Shown here: piece by piece, positions 1-9,182 of the stretch
Layout: each line of letters begins with the position of its first letter
Numbering within the stretch: position 1 is the stretch's first letter
Source of the DNA: Cellulosilyticum sp.
Lineage (GTDB): Bacteria; Bacillota; Clostridia; Lachnospirales; Cellulosilyticaceae
Assembly: GCA_015058045.1 (NCBI GenBank)
Contig: SVDC01000003.1
Coordinates: 60,139-124,138, forward strand
Direction: 5' to 3'
Length of the DNA: 64,000 nt
Notes under the pieces: generated by a model
What the model was told of the DNA's origin: nothing
Databases searched by the model: none
What the model saw: the letters and a program-made list of their open reading frames with translations, nothing else
Made by a program: the position numbers and the translations under genes

Positions 1-74
1 TTCTATCCCTTAGTGTTAAAATAATGAATTTGACACAAACTAAGCCCAGTAACTGATTTGATAGGAGGGCCCTT

Positions 75-899
75 TTGAAATCTAAATCATTCATCTTTCT
101 TTTTTTTATAACTATTTGTATAAGCTATAGCATCATTCTTGTATATCTATATATGACGCCTCACTATACACCTAAAGTTCATCCTATTAATCTCAGTTCT
201 ATGTTAGAAAAACAATCTTTTACTTCATTTGATTATGAGCTTTTATTTAAACAAACAGGCCTTACTCAACCTATTATAGATGAACTTCATTCTGATCCAG
301 AATTCAAAACTCAAGTACTTGCTTTCCAGCAAGATTATTTAAAAGAAGTGACCATTAAAAATGTTTATCTGGCACCTACTACCTTTTGCCAATTTGTGAT
401 TGATCCATCTACTAAGCAAAACAAAAAAGCTTTTACTCTAGCTCCTTACCACAATGGTTATTTATTATTCACAAATGCTACACAAACTTTAGGTTGGCGT
501 CACGGACATGTGGGACTGGTTGTAGATGAAATTCGTGGCTTAACACTAGAAGCACTCCGTCCTGGAACGGTTAGTTGCCTACAAAATATACACAAGTGGG
601 AATACTACCCCACATTTAAAATGATGCGCCTAAAAAATGTTTCAATGGATGATTTAAATTATATTTCACAATATGCCCTAGCACAATTAAGTGGACTCCC
701 TTATAATATTCTAGGTGCTAAAAATCAAAGTACTTTGCAAGATACCCATTGTTCTTTACTGATTTGGCAAGCCTTTTATCATTTTGGCTATGATTTAGAC
801 TCAAATGGTGGTTTTTTTGTGACACCTAAAGATCTTACCTGTAGTCCTCTTTTAGAACTACTACAAACTTATGGATTTAACCCTAACAAGGATTGGTAA
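75..899 (+). CDS. Secreted YiiX-like NlpC/P60 family protein
   Basis: 274-aa protein starting at TTG 75, 5 nt after the ribosome site TAGGAGGG (62-69). An N-terminal hydrophobic segment (residues about 5-27) makes it exported or membrane anchored. The second half carries the two marks of the permuted papain-like YiiX/DUF830 branch of NlpC/P60: a histidine in RHGHVGLVVDE (about residue 143-153) and a cysteine in THCSLLIWQAF (about residue 225-235). Known members are thiol hydrolases or acyltransferases acting on peptide or lipid bonds; the substrate here is unknown. The following exported gene starts 1 nt after its stop, so the two are probably co-transcribed. Family placement is by motif order and is moderately sure; enzymatic activity is inference. 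Confidence 0.6.
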   Translation: MKSKSFIFLFFITICISYSIILVYLYMTPHYTPKVHPINLSSMLEKQSFTSFDYELLFKQTGLTQPIIDELHSDPEFKTQVLAFQQDYLKEVTIKNVYLAPTTFCQFVIDPSTKQNKKAFTLAPYHNGYLLFTNATQTLGWRHGHVGLVVDEIRGLTLEALRPGTVSCLQNIHKWEYYPTFKMMRLKNVSMDDLNYISQYALAQLSGLPYNILGAKNQSTLQDTHCSLLIWQAFYHFGYDLDSNGGFFVTPKDLTCSPLLELLQTYGFNPNKDW

Positions 900-900
900 T

Positions 901-1953
901 ATGAAAAGAATACTTTTATTTATAGGTAGCATTTGTCTGCTGCTTATTGGCTTTTTAATATGTTTTAACCCTATTGCTGCCAGCACACCTGTCATGCAAA
1001 CCCTAAAAGGCACTACCTTAATTGATCGATTAACAGAGGATTCCTTTAAGATAGAGCTATTTTATAGCGATTTGAGCTTATCTCAAATTGAATCATATGA
1101 AGTGACTGCTTCTCACATAGAGCCTTGTTCTACACCCTACACAAGTTTTACAGAAGGCTTTATCTCATCTGATAAGCATGCTATCCTTTTGGATGCTGTT
1201 AATAAATATCGTCACTTCCAAGGCTTAACGCCTATTACTTATTATCATAATTATATGGAGATAGATAACTATGGATTCCTATCATTAACAGAAGGTCTTG
1301 GTACGCTTTATATTATTAATTTATCTACCTATGAAATAACTACCCCTTCTTTTGACTCTGAATATGCCTTAGAAAGTCAATATGTCTATCATATTGTAGA
1401 AGGAGCAGACGTTTACTACATTCTAACAGCCCAAGCTAATAGCTATAAAGCTTTTTGGTATGCTCTAAGTAAAGATACTTTTGAGTTAAAAGCTTCTCGT
1501 AAGCTTTCTCCTCCAACTAAAGCTCTACAATCTAATCAATATGCTTTAGACCGTAATGGTAGTGCATACTTTATCGGTAGCAATAGTTTACTGGTTATTA
1601 CACCAGAGGAAACCATTAATATTCCTTTAACCTTTGACCCAGATACAGTTTATTACGCAGATGGACAAATTTATACGTTATCACTGTCTGAACTCTTCCT
1701 AAACTATGCCGTTTATAATGAAGATGTAGGCCTTTCTCAATGGGGACAAGTTAACTTACCCAATAAATTTGCATCACTTGTAAGCTGCACGATCAAAAAT
1801 AATATTTTATATACCGTCACATATGATGAAAATCATCCTTTATACCGTAACTATCTCACACTTTACAGTTTAGAGAATAATAATATTATTTATTGCTTGG
1901 CACTTAAATCACATAGTGGTCTACTGGCTCTTCAAAATGCACATTTTCATTAA
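901..1953 (+). CDS. Exported protein of unknown function
   Basis: An ATG at 871 overlaps the upstream gene, but ATG 901 is preferred: it gives a typical export start (MKRILLFIG followed by a hydrophobic stretch to about residue 25) and follows AAGGA in the end of the upstream gene. The 350-aa product is otherwise without recognised motifs. It has many short hydrophobic-aromatic repeats of the kind seen in beta-rich or beta-propeller folds (for example segments around residues 115-290), which is only an impression. No lipobox cysteine is placed correctly, so it is probably secreted or anchored by an uncleaved segment. It is translationally close to the YiiX-like gene and ends before a perfect 22-bp hairpin. 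Confidence 0.5.
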   Translation: MKRILLFIGSICLLLIGFLICFNPIAASTPVMQTLKGTTLIDRLTEDSFKIELFYSDLSLSQIESYEVTASHIEPCSTPYTSFTEGFISSDKHAILLDAVNKYRHFQGLTPITYYHNYMEIDNYGFLSLTEGLGTLYIINLSTYEITTPSFDSEYALESQYVYHIVEGADVYYILTAQANSYKAFWYALSKDTFELKASRKLSPPTKALQSNQYALDRNGSAYFIGSNSLLVITPEETINIPLTFDPDTVYYADGQIYTLSLSELFLNYAVYNEDVGLSQWGQVNLPNKFASLVSCTIKNNILYTVTYDENHPLYRNYLTLYSLENNNIIYCLALKSHSGLLALQNAHFH

Positions 1954-1970
1954 AATATTTATTATACCTT

Positions 1971-2022
1971 AATCAAAAAGCGATTAAACTAAATTTCAAC
2001 TTAGTTTAATCGCTTTTTGATT
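1971..2022. terminator. Bidirectional terminator
   Basis: Perfect 22-bp inverted repeat (1971-1992 with 2001-2022, 8-nt loop) containing T and A tracts on the arms. It lies between convergent genes and can end both. Confidence 0.85.
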
Positions 2023-2084
2023 ATATCTTGTTTTTGAATCAGTGTCTCTTGATTGTGTCTTTTGGGGACATTCTCTGTTATCTG

Positions 2085-2849
2085 TTAATCCATGCATCTT
2101 AATTTTAGCCTTGAAGCAAAATAGTTTATATTCCCATCTATGCTACTTCCATAAATCATATACTCTTTTGATTCATTCTGAATTAATAGGACATCTACTT
2201 CTGTTCCACAGGTGATTGCTGTATTATAGTTCACCTCTAAACTACTTATTTCGTGTGTCTTTAGCCATTCAATTGGTAATACGTCCACAATCCATCTAAT
2301 ATAATGTGCATTGTTCATATGCTCATTTAAATCCATTTCTGAATAAAAGGCTTTGCGTCTTTCTACTTTTATGACTTGTAAATCATTTAGCTCTTCCTTA
2401 GATGGTATCCTTAGTTTTTCTAGACATTCTCCTTCATATGGGAAATCTAAGAAAGCAAGTGTACCTGTTGCTCCTTTAATACGAGCTGGACGTTTTTTTA
2501 CAGCATCCATCAGAATGTAATCTCCTATAATGTAACCAATCTTTTGATCCTCTTGATTATAGAAATCAAATAATCTTACAGCAAAAAGCTTATCATATCC
2601 ACCAGGATAAGTCTCCACCTTAACTTCATCTTCCCATCTTGGATAAGTTTCTATGACATACTTCACTCTAGATAAAATCCAATAATATTCTGGTGTATCA
2701 CTATTTTTATAGTAATTAAATCCAAGCAGAGAGGCATGATTTGCAGCAATCATTTGCATATAACTACATAGTCCATTAATACTTATCTTTCCATTAAAAT
2801 CAATGCGATCAAACTCTACCTTATAGTTCTCTCTTAATTTTAAAGACAT
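2085..2849 (-). CDS. Acyl-ACP thioesterase (FatA/FatB type)
   Basis: 254-aa double hot-dog protein that releases free fatty acids from acyl-acyl carrier protein in the cytoplasm, setting chain length in lipid synthesis. The N-terminal hot-dog has the family-like stretch YWILSRVKYVIETYPRW (about residues 55-72). The second repeat holds the catalytic-type motif DLNEHMNNAHYIRW (about residues 172-186), matching the D-x-N-x-H-x-N-N pattern of bacterial and plant acyl-ACP thioesterases. Length is normal for the bacterial family. ATG 2849 follows AAAGGGG. It stands just downstream of queA on the same strand (54 nt), with no functional link implied. Confidence 0.85.
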   Translation of the reverse strand: MSLKLRENYKVEFDRIDFNGKISINGLCSYMQMIAANHASLLGFNYYKNSDTPEYYWILSRVKYVIETYPRWEDEVKVETYPGGYDKLFAVRLFDFYNQEDQKIGYIIGDYILMDAVKKRPARIKGATGTLAFLDFPYEGECLEKLRIPSKEELNDLQVIKVERRKAFYSEMDLNEHMNNAHYIRWIVDVLPIEWLKTHEISSLEVNYNTAITCGTEVDVLLIQNESKEYMIYGSSIDGNINYFASRLKLRCMD

Positions 2850-2903
2850 TGTAATTCCCCTTTTCTCTTGAGTTCAGAAAAAATGATTATCAAATCCACT
2901 CAT

Positions 2904-3926
2904 TTACTGAATAAACATTGCATCTCCAAAGCTAAAGAAACGATAACCTTCTTTTACTGCTTCATTGTAAGCTGCTAAAGTATGCTCTTTTCCTGCTAAA
3001 GCACTCACTAACATAATCAGAGTAGACTCTGGTAAGTGGAAATTTGTAATCAGTGCATCAATACACTTAAACTCATAACCTGGATAAATAAAGATCTTTG
3101 TCCATCCACTACGTGCACATACCATGCCATTTTCATCTGCATTAGATTCTAAAGTTCTTGTACTAGTCGTTCCTACTGGGATAATACGTCCTCCAGCTTT
3201 TTTCACTTCATTAATAATAGCAGCATTTTCTTCATCAATTTGATAAAACTCAGAGTGCATATCGTGTTCTAGGACATCTTCTACCTTAACCGGTCTAAAA
3301 GTACCTAATCCTACATGTAGTGTTACATAAGCAACTTTAACCCCTTTTTCTTTGATCTTTTCTAAAAGCTCTGTTGTAAAATGGAGTCCTGCTGTAGGTG
3401 CTGCTGCACTTCCCTCGTGTTTAGAATAAACTGTTTGATAGCGTTCTCTATCTTCTAATTTCTCATGAATATAAGGAGGAAGTGGCATTTCTCCAAGTTG
3501 GTCTAATACCTCTTCAAAAATTCCATTGTACTCAAAGCTCACAATACGATTACCATCTTCAATAACTTCTTCTACTTTAGCTTTTAAGATACCATCACCA
3601 AAAATAATTTCATCCCCAACTCTTGCTTTTTTACCTGGTTTTACTAACACTTCCCAACGCTTTTCATCTTTACGTGTGAGTAAAAGAAATTCTACTTTCC
3701 CACCAGATGGTCTTGCTCCAAAAAGTCTAGCTGGAATAACTCTTGTGTTATTTAAAACAAGGCAGTCCCCTTCTTTTAAATACTCTAGTATATCATAAAA
3801 ATGTTGATGTTTTGTTTCACCTGTTTCTTTATCCAATACCATTAAACGTGAACTTGTACGGTCCTCAAGTGGTACTTGTGCAATTTGTGCTTCTGGTAAA
3901 TCAAAATAAAAATCTGCAGTTTTCAT
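2904..3926 (-). CDS. queA: tRNA preQ1 ribosyltransferase-isomerase QueA
   Basis: 340-aa enzyme that transfers and isomerises the ribosyl part of S-adenosylmethionine onto preQ1 in tRNA to give epoxyqueuosine, in the wobble base of GUN-decoding tRNAs. The sequence is QueA-like from end to end: [20 protein letters not shown] near the N-terminus, [15 protein letters not shown] in the middle, [10 protein letters not shown] and [17 protein letters not shown] near the C-terminus. Length equals the family norm. ATG 3926 follows AGGAGA. No tgt, queG or ruvB is adjacent, so other queuosine genes must lie elsewhere. Confidence 0.95.
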   Translation of the reverse strand: MKTADFYFDLPEAQIAQVPLEDRTSSRLMVLDKETGETKHQHFYDILEYLKEGDCLVLNNTRVIPARLFGARPSGGKVEFLLLTRKDEKRWEVLVKPGKKARVGDEIIFGDGILKAKVEEVIEDGNRIVSFEYNGIFEEVLDQLGEMPLPPYIHEKLEDRERYQTVYSKHEGSAAAPTAGLHFTTELLEKIKEKGVKVAYVTLHVGLGTFRPVKVEDVLEHDMHSEFYQIDEENAAIINEVKKAGGRIIPVGTTSTRTLESNADENGMVCARSGWTKIFIYPGYEFKCIDALITNFHLPESTLIMLVSALAGKEHTLAAYNEAVKEGYRFFSFGDAMFIQ

Positions 3927-4096
3927 TTATTCTTAGTCTCCTGTTAATTTAAGTTCTATCATTTCTTGATTACTCAAGCTCTATATCTATTTAAGCTTTA
4001 ACAACCTATTTAACTTATTTCTTCATTATAAATCACATTATATTATACCATATTTATGTATTTTGAATAGGCAAAATCTATGCTCCTTTAAATATC

Positions 4097-4135
4097 AAAA
4101 GAAGAGGAGCCATTTACTTTTACCGGCTCCTCTTC
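4097..4135 (-). terminator. Terminator after SpoIID-like gene
   Basis: 11-bp stem (4101-4111 with 4125-4135) with a GC-rich core. Read on the minus strand it is followed by TTTT, downstream of the stop at 4190. Confidence 0.75.
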
Positions 4136-4189
4136 TATCCTAATCAATAAAAGATTCTATTATCTTAAATTTTATTCAGTATTGATCTC

Positions 4190-5758
4190 CTATCCTACAG
4201 TGATGCCTTTATAGTAGTGGGTTAGTATATCAATATAACTAAATCCAGCTTTTGCCATGCCTTTAGCACCACTTTGAGACATCCCTACACCATGTCCAAA
4301 ACCTTTTCCGTTAATGGTAATATTCCCTAAAACTGTTTCAGATGAAGTATTCTGATCAGGTGTTGTAGAGTCTGCTACGGAAATTTCTGCTATACCTGCT
4401 GAGGATTGAACAAAGACTGTATCCGTTGTAATAGGGCCCATAGATACACCATTACTAATCACTACTTCATTTAAAGGCAATTCTACCATTCCTGAATCAG
4501 ATATAACTGCTACAGTATTGGAGTCTCCTGCTTGATTCCCTGCTCCTCCTGACGAAGCACCAACTAGTGTAAAGAGTCTACTCTTTAAAGAGCCTTCATT
4601 GCTACGGCTAAAGAATGTTCTAACTTTCTCTAGAGTTAAAGTATGTGTTCCAATCGTTCCTATAATGCGCATCTCATTCACACGACCTGAGTTTGTTCTA
4701 GATACAATTTGTACCCCTTGAGCTAAGCCAATATTTACACCCTCATTCGCTAAACAGGTATCTATCTCTGATAAAGTAATGGTACGTGTCCAAGGTGCTT
4801 GAGCTGGCTCTGTTTCATAGAGGTCTTGTACACCTACTAAATAGCCAATTGAATTACCCCATACATTGACTGCTGATTCTGTATAGCCACCACTTGTTGA
4901 AAAATATAATGCTTCTGCTACTTTGCCATTATATCGAATGGTTTGTCCTGCGGTTGCATTGACAGCTGCTGTGGTTCTACTGTCTTCCTTATTATAACCA
5001 CCGTATGCTTGTGTTGTTGTTGTATCCACCACATTATAACCAGATTTTATAAAACGGTTATATTGATAAATTGCAATAGAACGTGCTGCTACTGCTTGTG
5101 CTTTTAAAGCTTCAGCCGGCCAAGAAGCCGACATTTCACAAGGTACTACCCCACAAAGATATTCCTCAATGCTAATTAAGTTGTAAGGTGTAATACCTGT
5201 TGTGCCACCTATTCCAATAGCCCCACGATACTTTTTACTACTTCCTACTGTTGTTAAATTCAATCCTGTAGTGGCATCATAGCCTCTAAAAACAAGATCC
5301 CCTGCTGCCTGGTTAAAGATCAATAAATCTTTTCCTGCCCCATCTTTTGCTACATAAGTTGTACTACTACTTGGAATGATTGTTCCTACGCTATTAGTCG
5401 TATAAACAGAATAAACTCCTTTTCCAATACAAGCTGGTACACCTTGCACAGACAGCGCTGCATTTTTAGCAGCTTCAAAGTTATCATACTGTATCCCCAT
5501 ATCATAATATGGACTGACAGCCTTAGAAATCGTAAGAGTTGTACTATCTAAAGTGCCTACTTTCTCAAATCCATATTCATCTAAATAGCCCATCTCCATT
5601 GATGCATTACTAGATAATGTAATGGATGCTGCATTAGTGTAAATGGATTCTAACCCCACCTTAATCATTGTTGGTTCTGCTCCTAGTGTTACAAAAGACA
5701 GACACCAAAAGACTACCATCATGATAGCAGGATAGGTGTATTTTCTCTTTACCCTCAC
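4190..5758 (-). CDS. SpoIID/LytB-domain protein, exported
   Basis: 522 aa, GTG start at 5758 with AGAGGAGG 8 nt upstream. A signal or anchor segment spans residues about 10-27. Residues about 180-400 form a SpoIID domain: the VVPCEMSASWP motif carries the glutamate (E208) matching the catalytic Glu of SpoIID lytic transglycosylases, followed by EALKAQAVAARS. The domain closes at the C-terminus with GFGHGVGMSQSGAKGMA. Between them lies an insertion of about 75 residues rich in Gly, Ser and Val, and an extra domain of about 150 residues precedes the SpoIID part. The classical engulfment protein SpoIID is about 340 aa and is usually beside spoIIQ or spoIIID, so this longer stand-alone protein is more likely a SpoIID paralogue that cuts denuded peptidoglycan glycan strands. 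Role in sporulation is inference. Confidence 0.85.
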   Translation of the reverse strand: MRVKRKYTYPAIMMVVFWCLSFVTLGAEPTMIKVGLESIYTNAASITLSSNASMEMGYLDEYGFEKVGTLDSTTLTISKAVSPYYDMGIQYDNFEAAKNAALSVQGVPACIGKGVYSVYTTNSVGTIIPSSSTTYVAKDGAGKDLLIFNQAAGDLVFRGYDATTGLNLTTVGSSKKYRGAIGIGGTTGITPYNLISIEEYLCGVVPCEMSASWPAEALKAQAVAARSIAIYQYNRFIKSGYNVVDTTTTQAYGGYNKEDSRTTAAVNATAGQTIRYNGKVAEALYFSTSGGYTESAVNVWGNSIGYLVGVQDLYETEPAQAPWTRTITLSEIDTCLANEGVNIGLAQGVQIVSRTNSGRVNEMRIIGTIGTHTLTLEKVRTFFSRSNEGSLKSRLFTLVGASSGGAGNQAGDSNTVAVISDSGMVELPLNEVVISNGVSMGPITTDTVFVQSSAGIAEISVADSTTPDQNTSSETVLGNITINGKGFGHGVGMSQSGAKGMAKAGFSYIDILTHYYKGITVG

Positions 5759-5971
5759 TTATTCTCCTCCTCTAATGGATTATACTTATATATCTCTCTT
5801 TTTTATTATACCTATACTATTGCCAAAAATCTACATTTCATGACTATTATTGTAGACCTTTTATCTTATTTTTAGCCTATACCCTTTTATTATCTCATCC
5901 TCTTTATTTTTTACTCCTCCAAATGAGTTAAGGATTTATTCTACTCTACTTTACTTGCCAACTATTTTTAC

Positions 5972-6015
5972 AAAAAAATCCTTAACTAACAAGGGCTCCC
6001 CCTATTAGTTAAGGA
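5972..6015 (-). terminator. Terminator of the murB-crh operon
   Basis: 11-bp stem (5979-5989 with 6005-6015); on the minus strand it is followed by a run of seven T (5972-5978). It lies just after the crh stop. Confidence 0.85.
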
Positions 6016-6028
6016 CTTTTAAATTTTA

Positions 6029-6295
6029 TTATTCACTTACTTCTTGAGATTTTAAAAACTGAATAAGTGCATCTACAGCTTCTTTTTCATCTTGGCCTTC
6101 TGCAACAATCTCAATGAGTTGACCTTTAATTGCCCCTAAAGACATCATACCCATAATACTTTTCGCATTCACCTGTTTTTCATTTACAACTACTGAAATA
6201 TGACTTTCAAATTTGCTTGCAATCTGAACAAATAATGCAGCTGGTCTTGCTTCAAGCCCATTTTTTAATTCTAATTTTAATTCTTCCTTAACCAT
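6029..6295 (-). CDS. crh: HPr-like regulatory protein (Crh-like), His15 replaced by Glu
   Basis: 88-aa HPr fold protein. In phosphotransferase HPr the motif is GLHARPA with phosphorylatable His15; here it reads GLEARPA, so residue 15 is Glu and transfer of phosphate from Enzyme I is not possible. The regulatory serine is kept: NAKSIMGMMSLG places Ser at position 46, target of HPr kinase. This combination defines Crh, the catabolite-repression HPr of Bacillus (which has Gln15), and the gene sits at the end of rapZ-yvcK-whiA exactly as crh does there. It likely acts as a cytoplasmic regulator, for example as corepressor with CcpA after Ser46 phosphorylation. No hprK lies in this window. The start follows the whiA stop region by overlapping spacing of 2 nt. 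Confidence 0.85.
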   Translation of the reverse strand: MVKEELKLELKNGLEARPAALFVQIASKFESHISVVVNEKQVNAKSIMGMMSLGAIKGQLIEIVAEGQDEKEAVDALIQFLKSQEVSE

Positions 6296-6297
6296 TC

Positions 6298-7254
6298 CTA
6301 TTTTCCTCCTCTGGTTTCTCTAATATGTTCTGCAATTTCACTAATTTTTTTTAGTCTATGGTTAACACCTGATTTCCCAACAGGTGGCATTAATAATTCA
6401 CCTAATTCTTTTAGTGAACTACTAGGATACTCTAAACGATACATTGCCACTTGCTGTAAATTTTCAGGCAGTGCTGAAATGCCTATTGTATTTTGTACAT
6501 ATTCAATATCTTGCATTTGCCTTACAGCAGCAGACACCGTTTTCTTTAAATTAGCCGTTTCACAGTTTACAATACGATTGACATTATTTCTTACTTCTTT
6601 TACAATGCGTACATTTTCAAGTTCCATTAATGCCACATGAGCACCAATAATATTTAGTAAATCGACAATCTGTGTACCTTCCTTTAGATATAAAATAAAG
6701 TACCCTTTTCTATCAACCACCTTAGGATCCATTTCTAATGTAGTCATCATTTCTTGTAAAAAAATCGCATGTCTTCGTGTTGGATTAACAAATTCTAAGT
6801 GATAGCCTTTTTCTGGATCACTAACAGAACCTGCTCCCAGAAAAGCCCCTCTTAAATAGGCTCTTTTACAACATGTACTTTGTATAACGGTTAAATCAAC
6901 GTAGTCTCTTAAAATAAAGTTTCCATTCTCCTGTTTGAGTAACGTTGTTGCAATTAAAATTTTATATGCTTCTTCACTATTTTTTGTAATGAGCATATAA
7001 GTTTGTTTTTTATGAAACTTTTTGTTAGTCTTTAGAACTATCTCTGTATTTATATTAAAAGCTTTTTTTATTATTGTAAAGTATTTTCTTGCAATGGCTG
7101 CATTTTCTGTATGAAATTGAATAGAGAACTTTCCCTCTTCATACTTTGTTTCACCAGCCATAACAATCATTGCAGCGAGTTCTGCAATCATACAATGCCT
7201 TGCACCTAATGGTACACATGTGAGTTCTTTTTTTACATTAAAAGAAAAGGACAT
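6298..7254 (-). CDS. whiA: DNA-binding protein WhiA
   Basis: 318 aa, full length for the family. The N-terminal two thirds is a degenerate LAGLIDADG homing-endonuclease-like fold (LRGAFLGAGSVSDPEKGYHLEF, within about residues 133-155, split here as LRGAFLGAGS and GYHLEF) lacking nuclease function, and the C-terminus is a helix-turn-helix (SSSLKELGELLMPPVGKSGV near residue 280). In Firmicutes WhiA binds DNA and affects cell division and chromosome segregation; in Streptomyces it controls sporulation. It is encoded between yvcK and crh in the conserved operon. Confidence 0.95.
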   Translation of the reverse strand: MSFSFNVKKELTCVPLGARHCMIAELAAMIVMAGETKYEEGKFSIQFHTENAAIARKYFTIIKKAFNINTEIVLKTNKKFHKKQTYMLITKNSEEAYKILIATTLLKQENGNFILRDYVDLTVIQSTCCKRAYLRGAFLGAGSVSDPEKGYHLEFVNPTRRHAIFLQEMMTTLEMDPKVVDRKGYFILYLKEGTQIVDLLNIIGAHVALMELENVRIVKEVRNNVNRIVNCETANLKKTVSAAVRQMQDIEYVQNTIGISALPENLQQVAMYRLEYPSSSLKELGELLMPPVGKSGVNHRLKKISEIAEHIRETRGGK

Positions 7255-7281
7255 TTTTTCACCTCATCTTATGTAATTTTT

Positions 7282-8256
7282 TTAATCTTTCATTTGGAAT
7301 ATACATTTGGCTAATTTTACTGGATCATGTCTTATAAATTTTTCATCTTCGTAAATCTTTATAAGTGGTGCTTCAATTCTTCTCATACGTTTCCAAACAT
7401 CATGCCCTTCATTAATTGTCAGTAGTTTTGCCCCTTCTTCTTCATATTCTTTCATTTGTTCTTTGGTAACATTTTCATTATTAATAACAACTGTATCCAA
7501 AACATTTCTTCCTAGATAGTGCTCTAAAATTTCAATATGCTCTTCTAATGAGAATCTTGAAGTTTCTCCTGGTTGTGTCATAATATTAGCAATATATATT
7601 TTTTGCGCAGTTGCCCTCTTAATATACTCACTAATATCTTTTACGAGTAGATTTGGAATAATACTTGTATATAAACTTCCAGGACCTAAAATAATAAGTT
7701 CCGCCTCCATCAATGCCTGAATGACCTTTTCTGTCGGCTGCGGAAATTTAGGGCTTAGTTCAATATGGCAGATATTACTTTGATTTTGTTTACCATACTC
7801 TACAATCTCAGTTTCACCTATTACCCTACTTCCATCTTCAAATCTAGCACTTAAATGAACATCTTCTAAGGTAACTGGCAAAACTTCTCCTGTAATGGCT
7901 AAAACTTTACTGGTTACATGCACAGCTTCTTCAAAGCTTCCTGTTATTTCAGCTAATGTCGCAATGAGTAGATTACCAAAATTTTGGCCATTTAAACTGC
8001 CTTCAGTAAAGCGATATTGTAAAATTTTTTCCATAATCGGTTCTGTATTAGCTAATGCCACAAGACAGTTTCTAATATCACCTGGGGGTACAATTCCCAT
8101 TTCTTCACGTATTTTCCCTGAACTACCACCATTGTCTGCTACAGTGACAATGGCAGTAATCTGAGATGTGTATTGCTTTATACCTTTGAGCATTGTGGAT
8201 AATCCTGTACCTCCGCCAATTACAACTACCCTTTTACCCTGAATATCCTTCTTCAT
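7282..8256 (-). CDS. yvcK: Gluconeogenesis factor YvcK/GlmR
   Basis: 324-aa CofD-like protein. The nucleotide-sugar binding loop GGGTGLSTMLKG is at residues 15-26 and the DNGGSSGKIREE segment at about 42-53. In Bacillus the protein (YvcK, GlmR) binds UDP-GlcNAc and stimulates GlmS, linking carbon flow to cell wall synthesis; it is needed for growth on gluconeogenic substrates. It lacks residues specific to the F420-forming CofD, and no F420 genes are near. Start ATG 8256 lies 3 nt after the rapZ stop, so translation is probably coupled. Confidence 0.93.
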   Translation of the reverse strand: MKKDIQGKRVVVIGGGTGLSTMLKGIKQYTSQITAIVTVADNGGSSGKIREEMGIVPPGDIRNCLVALANTEPIMEKILQYRFTEGSLNGQNFGNLLIATLAEITGSFEEAVHVTSKVLAITGEVLPVTLEDVHLSARFEDGSRVIGETEIVEYGKQNQSNICHIELSPKFPQPTEKVIQALMEAELIILGPGSLYTSIIPNLLVKDISEYIKRATAQKIYIANIMTQPGETSRFSLEEHIEILEHYLGRNVLDTVVINNENVTKEQMKEYEEEGAKLLTINEGHDVWKRMRRIEAPLIKIYEDEKFIRHDPVKLAKCIFQMKD

Positions 8257-8259
8257 AGA

Positions 8260-9132
8260 TTATTTTCCTCTTTTACTATCCTTCTCTATATCTCTATGTT
8301 GTTTAATAACAGTATGCCCCTTTTTCTGTAAGAAATCATACAAGGCATTGGCTAAAGTAACCGAACGATGCTTTCCACCTGTGCAACCAATGGCAACAAC
8401 CAATTGATTCTTACCTTCTTTTTTATAATTTGGAATCAGAAAACTTACCATATCTTGTAGTTTTGCTAAAAATTCCTGTGTCACATCAAACTGCATGACA
8501 TAATCTCTTACTACTTGATCGTTTCCTGTGCAAGGTCTCATCTCTGGAATATAGTATGGATTTGGTGCAAAACGGACATCAAAAACTAAATCGGCATCAA
8601 TTGGAATACCATATTTAAACCCAAATGAAACAATAGTAATCATCATACTATCAAAAGCTTTATCCTCACAATAAATCTTATAAAGTACGCCTCTCGTATC
8701 CTTAGGTAATAAATATGAGGTATCAATAATATGATGTGCCTTTTCTTTAATTTCCTTTAGGATACCTCTTTCTTTTGAAATACCTTCCTCGACTCTTTCA
8801 CTGCGTGCAAGCGGATGTAGTCTTCTTGTCTCTTTATAACGCTTAATCAGTTCTGTATCACTACAATCAAAAAATAGAATTTCATAAGTATGCCCATACT
8901 CTACAAGCTCTTGCAGGCTATCGAATAAGTCTGCAAATAGCCCGCCACCTCTTGTATCAATACCTAGTACAACTTTGTCTACCTTATTTTCTTGTGCCAC
9001 AATTAAATCTGCAAAACTTTTAATCAATGTAGGTGGTAAATTATCTACACAATAATAGCCCATATCTTCAAAGAAATTAATGGCACTACTTTTTCCAGCT
9101 CCAGACATTCCCGTTACAATAATAAAGTTCAT
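8260..9132 (-). CDS. rapZ: RNase adapter / nucleotide-binding protein RapZ
   Basis: 290-aa P-loop protein (YvcJ in Bacillus). Walker A is GMSGAGKSS at residues 8-16; the C-terminal RapZ domain contains DVRFAPNPYYIPEMR and the family motif IGCTGGKHRSV (about residue 250-260). In E. coli RapZ controls glmZ/GlmS through RNase E; in Firmicutes the role is less clear but linked to envelope and competence. ATG 9132 is preceded by AAGGAGGTG. Position between murB and yvcK supports the call. Confidence 0.95.
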   Translation of the reverse strand: MNFIIVTGMSGAGKSSAINFFEDMGYYCVDNLPPTLIKSFADLIVAQENKVDKVVLGIDTRGGGLFADLFDSLQELVEYGHTYEILFFDCSDTELIKRYKETRRLHPLARSERVEEGISKERGILKEIKEKAHHIIDTSYLLPKDTRGVLYKIYCEDKAFDSMMITIVSFGFKYGIPIDADLVFDVRFAPNPYYIPEMRPCTGNDQVVRDYVMQFDVTQEFLAKLQDMVSFLIPNYKKEGKNQLVVAIGCTGGKHRSVTLANALYDFLQKKGHTVIKQHRDIEKDSKRGK

Positions 9133-9182
9133 ATGCGCACCTCCTTATCTTTAGCACATTTTTATTTCTAGTCTCTAAATCT

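Noticed and set aside
30..58. TTGACA near the left edge as promoter of the first gene
   Set aside because: No -10 at the right distance; any start would fall inside the ribosome site of the gene at 75.
1971..2022. Perfect inverted repeat as a possible miniature mobile element
   Set aside because: It sits between convergent genes with A and T tracts and shows no target duplication; the same reasoning applies to 56879-56929 and 59511-59576. All are ordinary terminators.
3526..3952. Open frames on the plus strand inside queA
   Set aside because: Antisense shadows of queA with no ribosome sites and no family resemblance; the same holds for plus-strand frames inside potA, the MacB permeases, hypB, the oxidoreductase, thrS and others.
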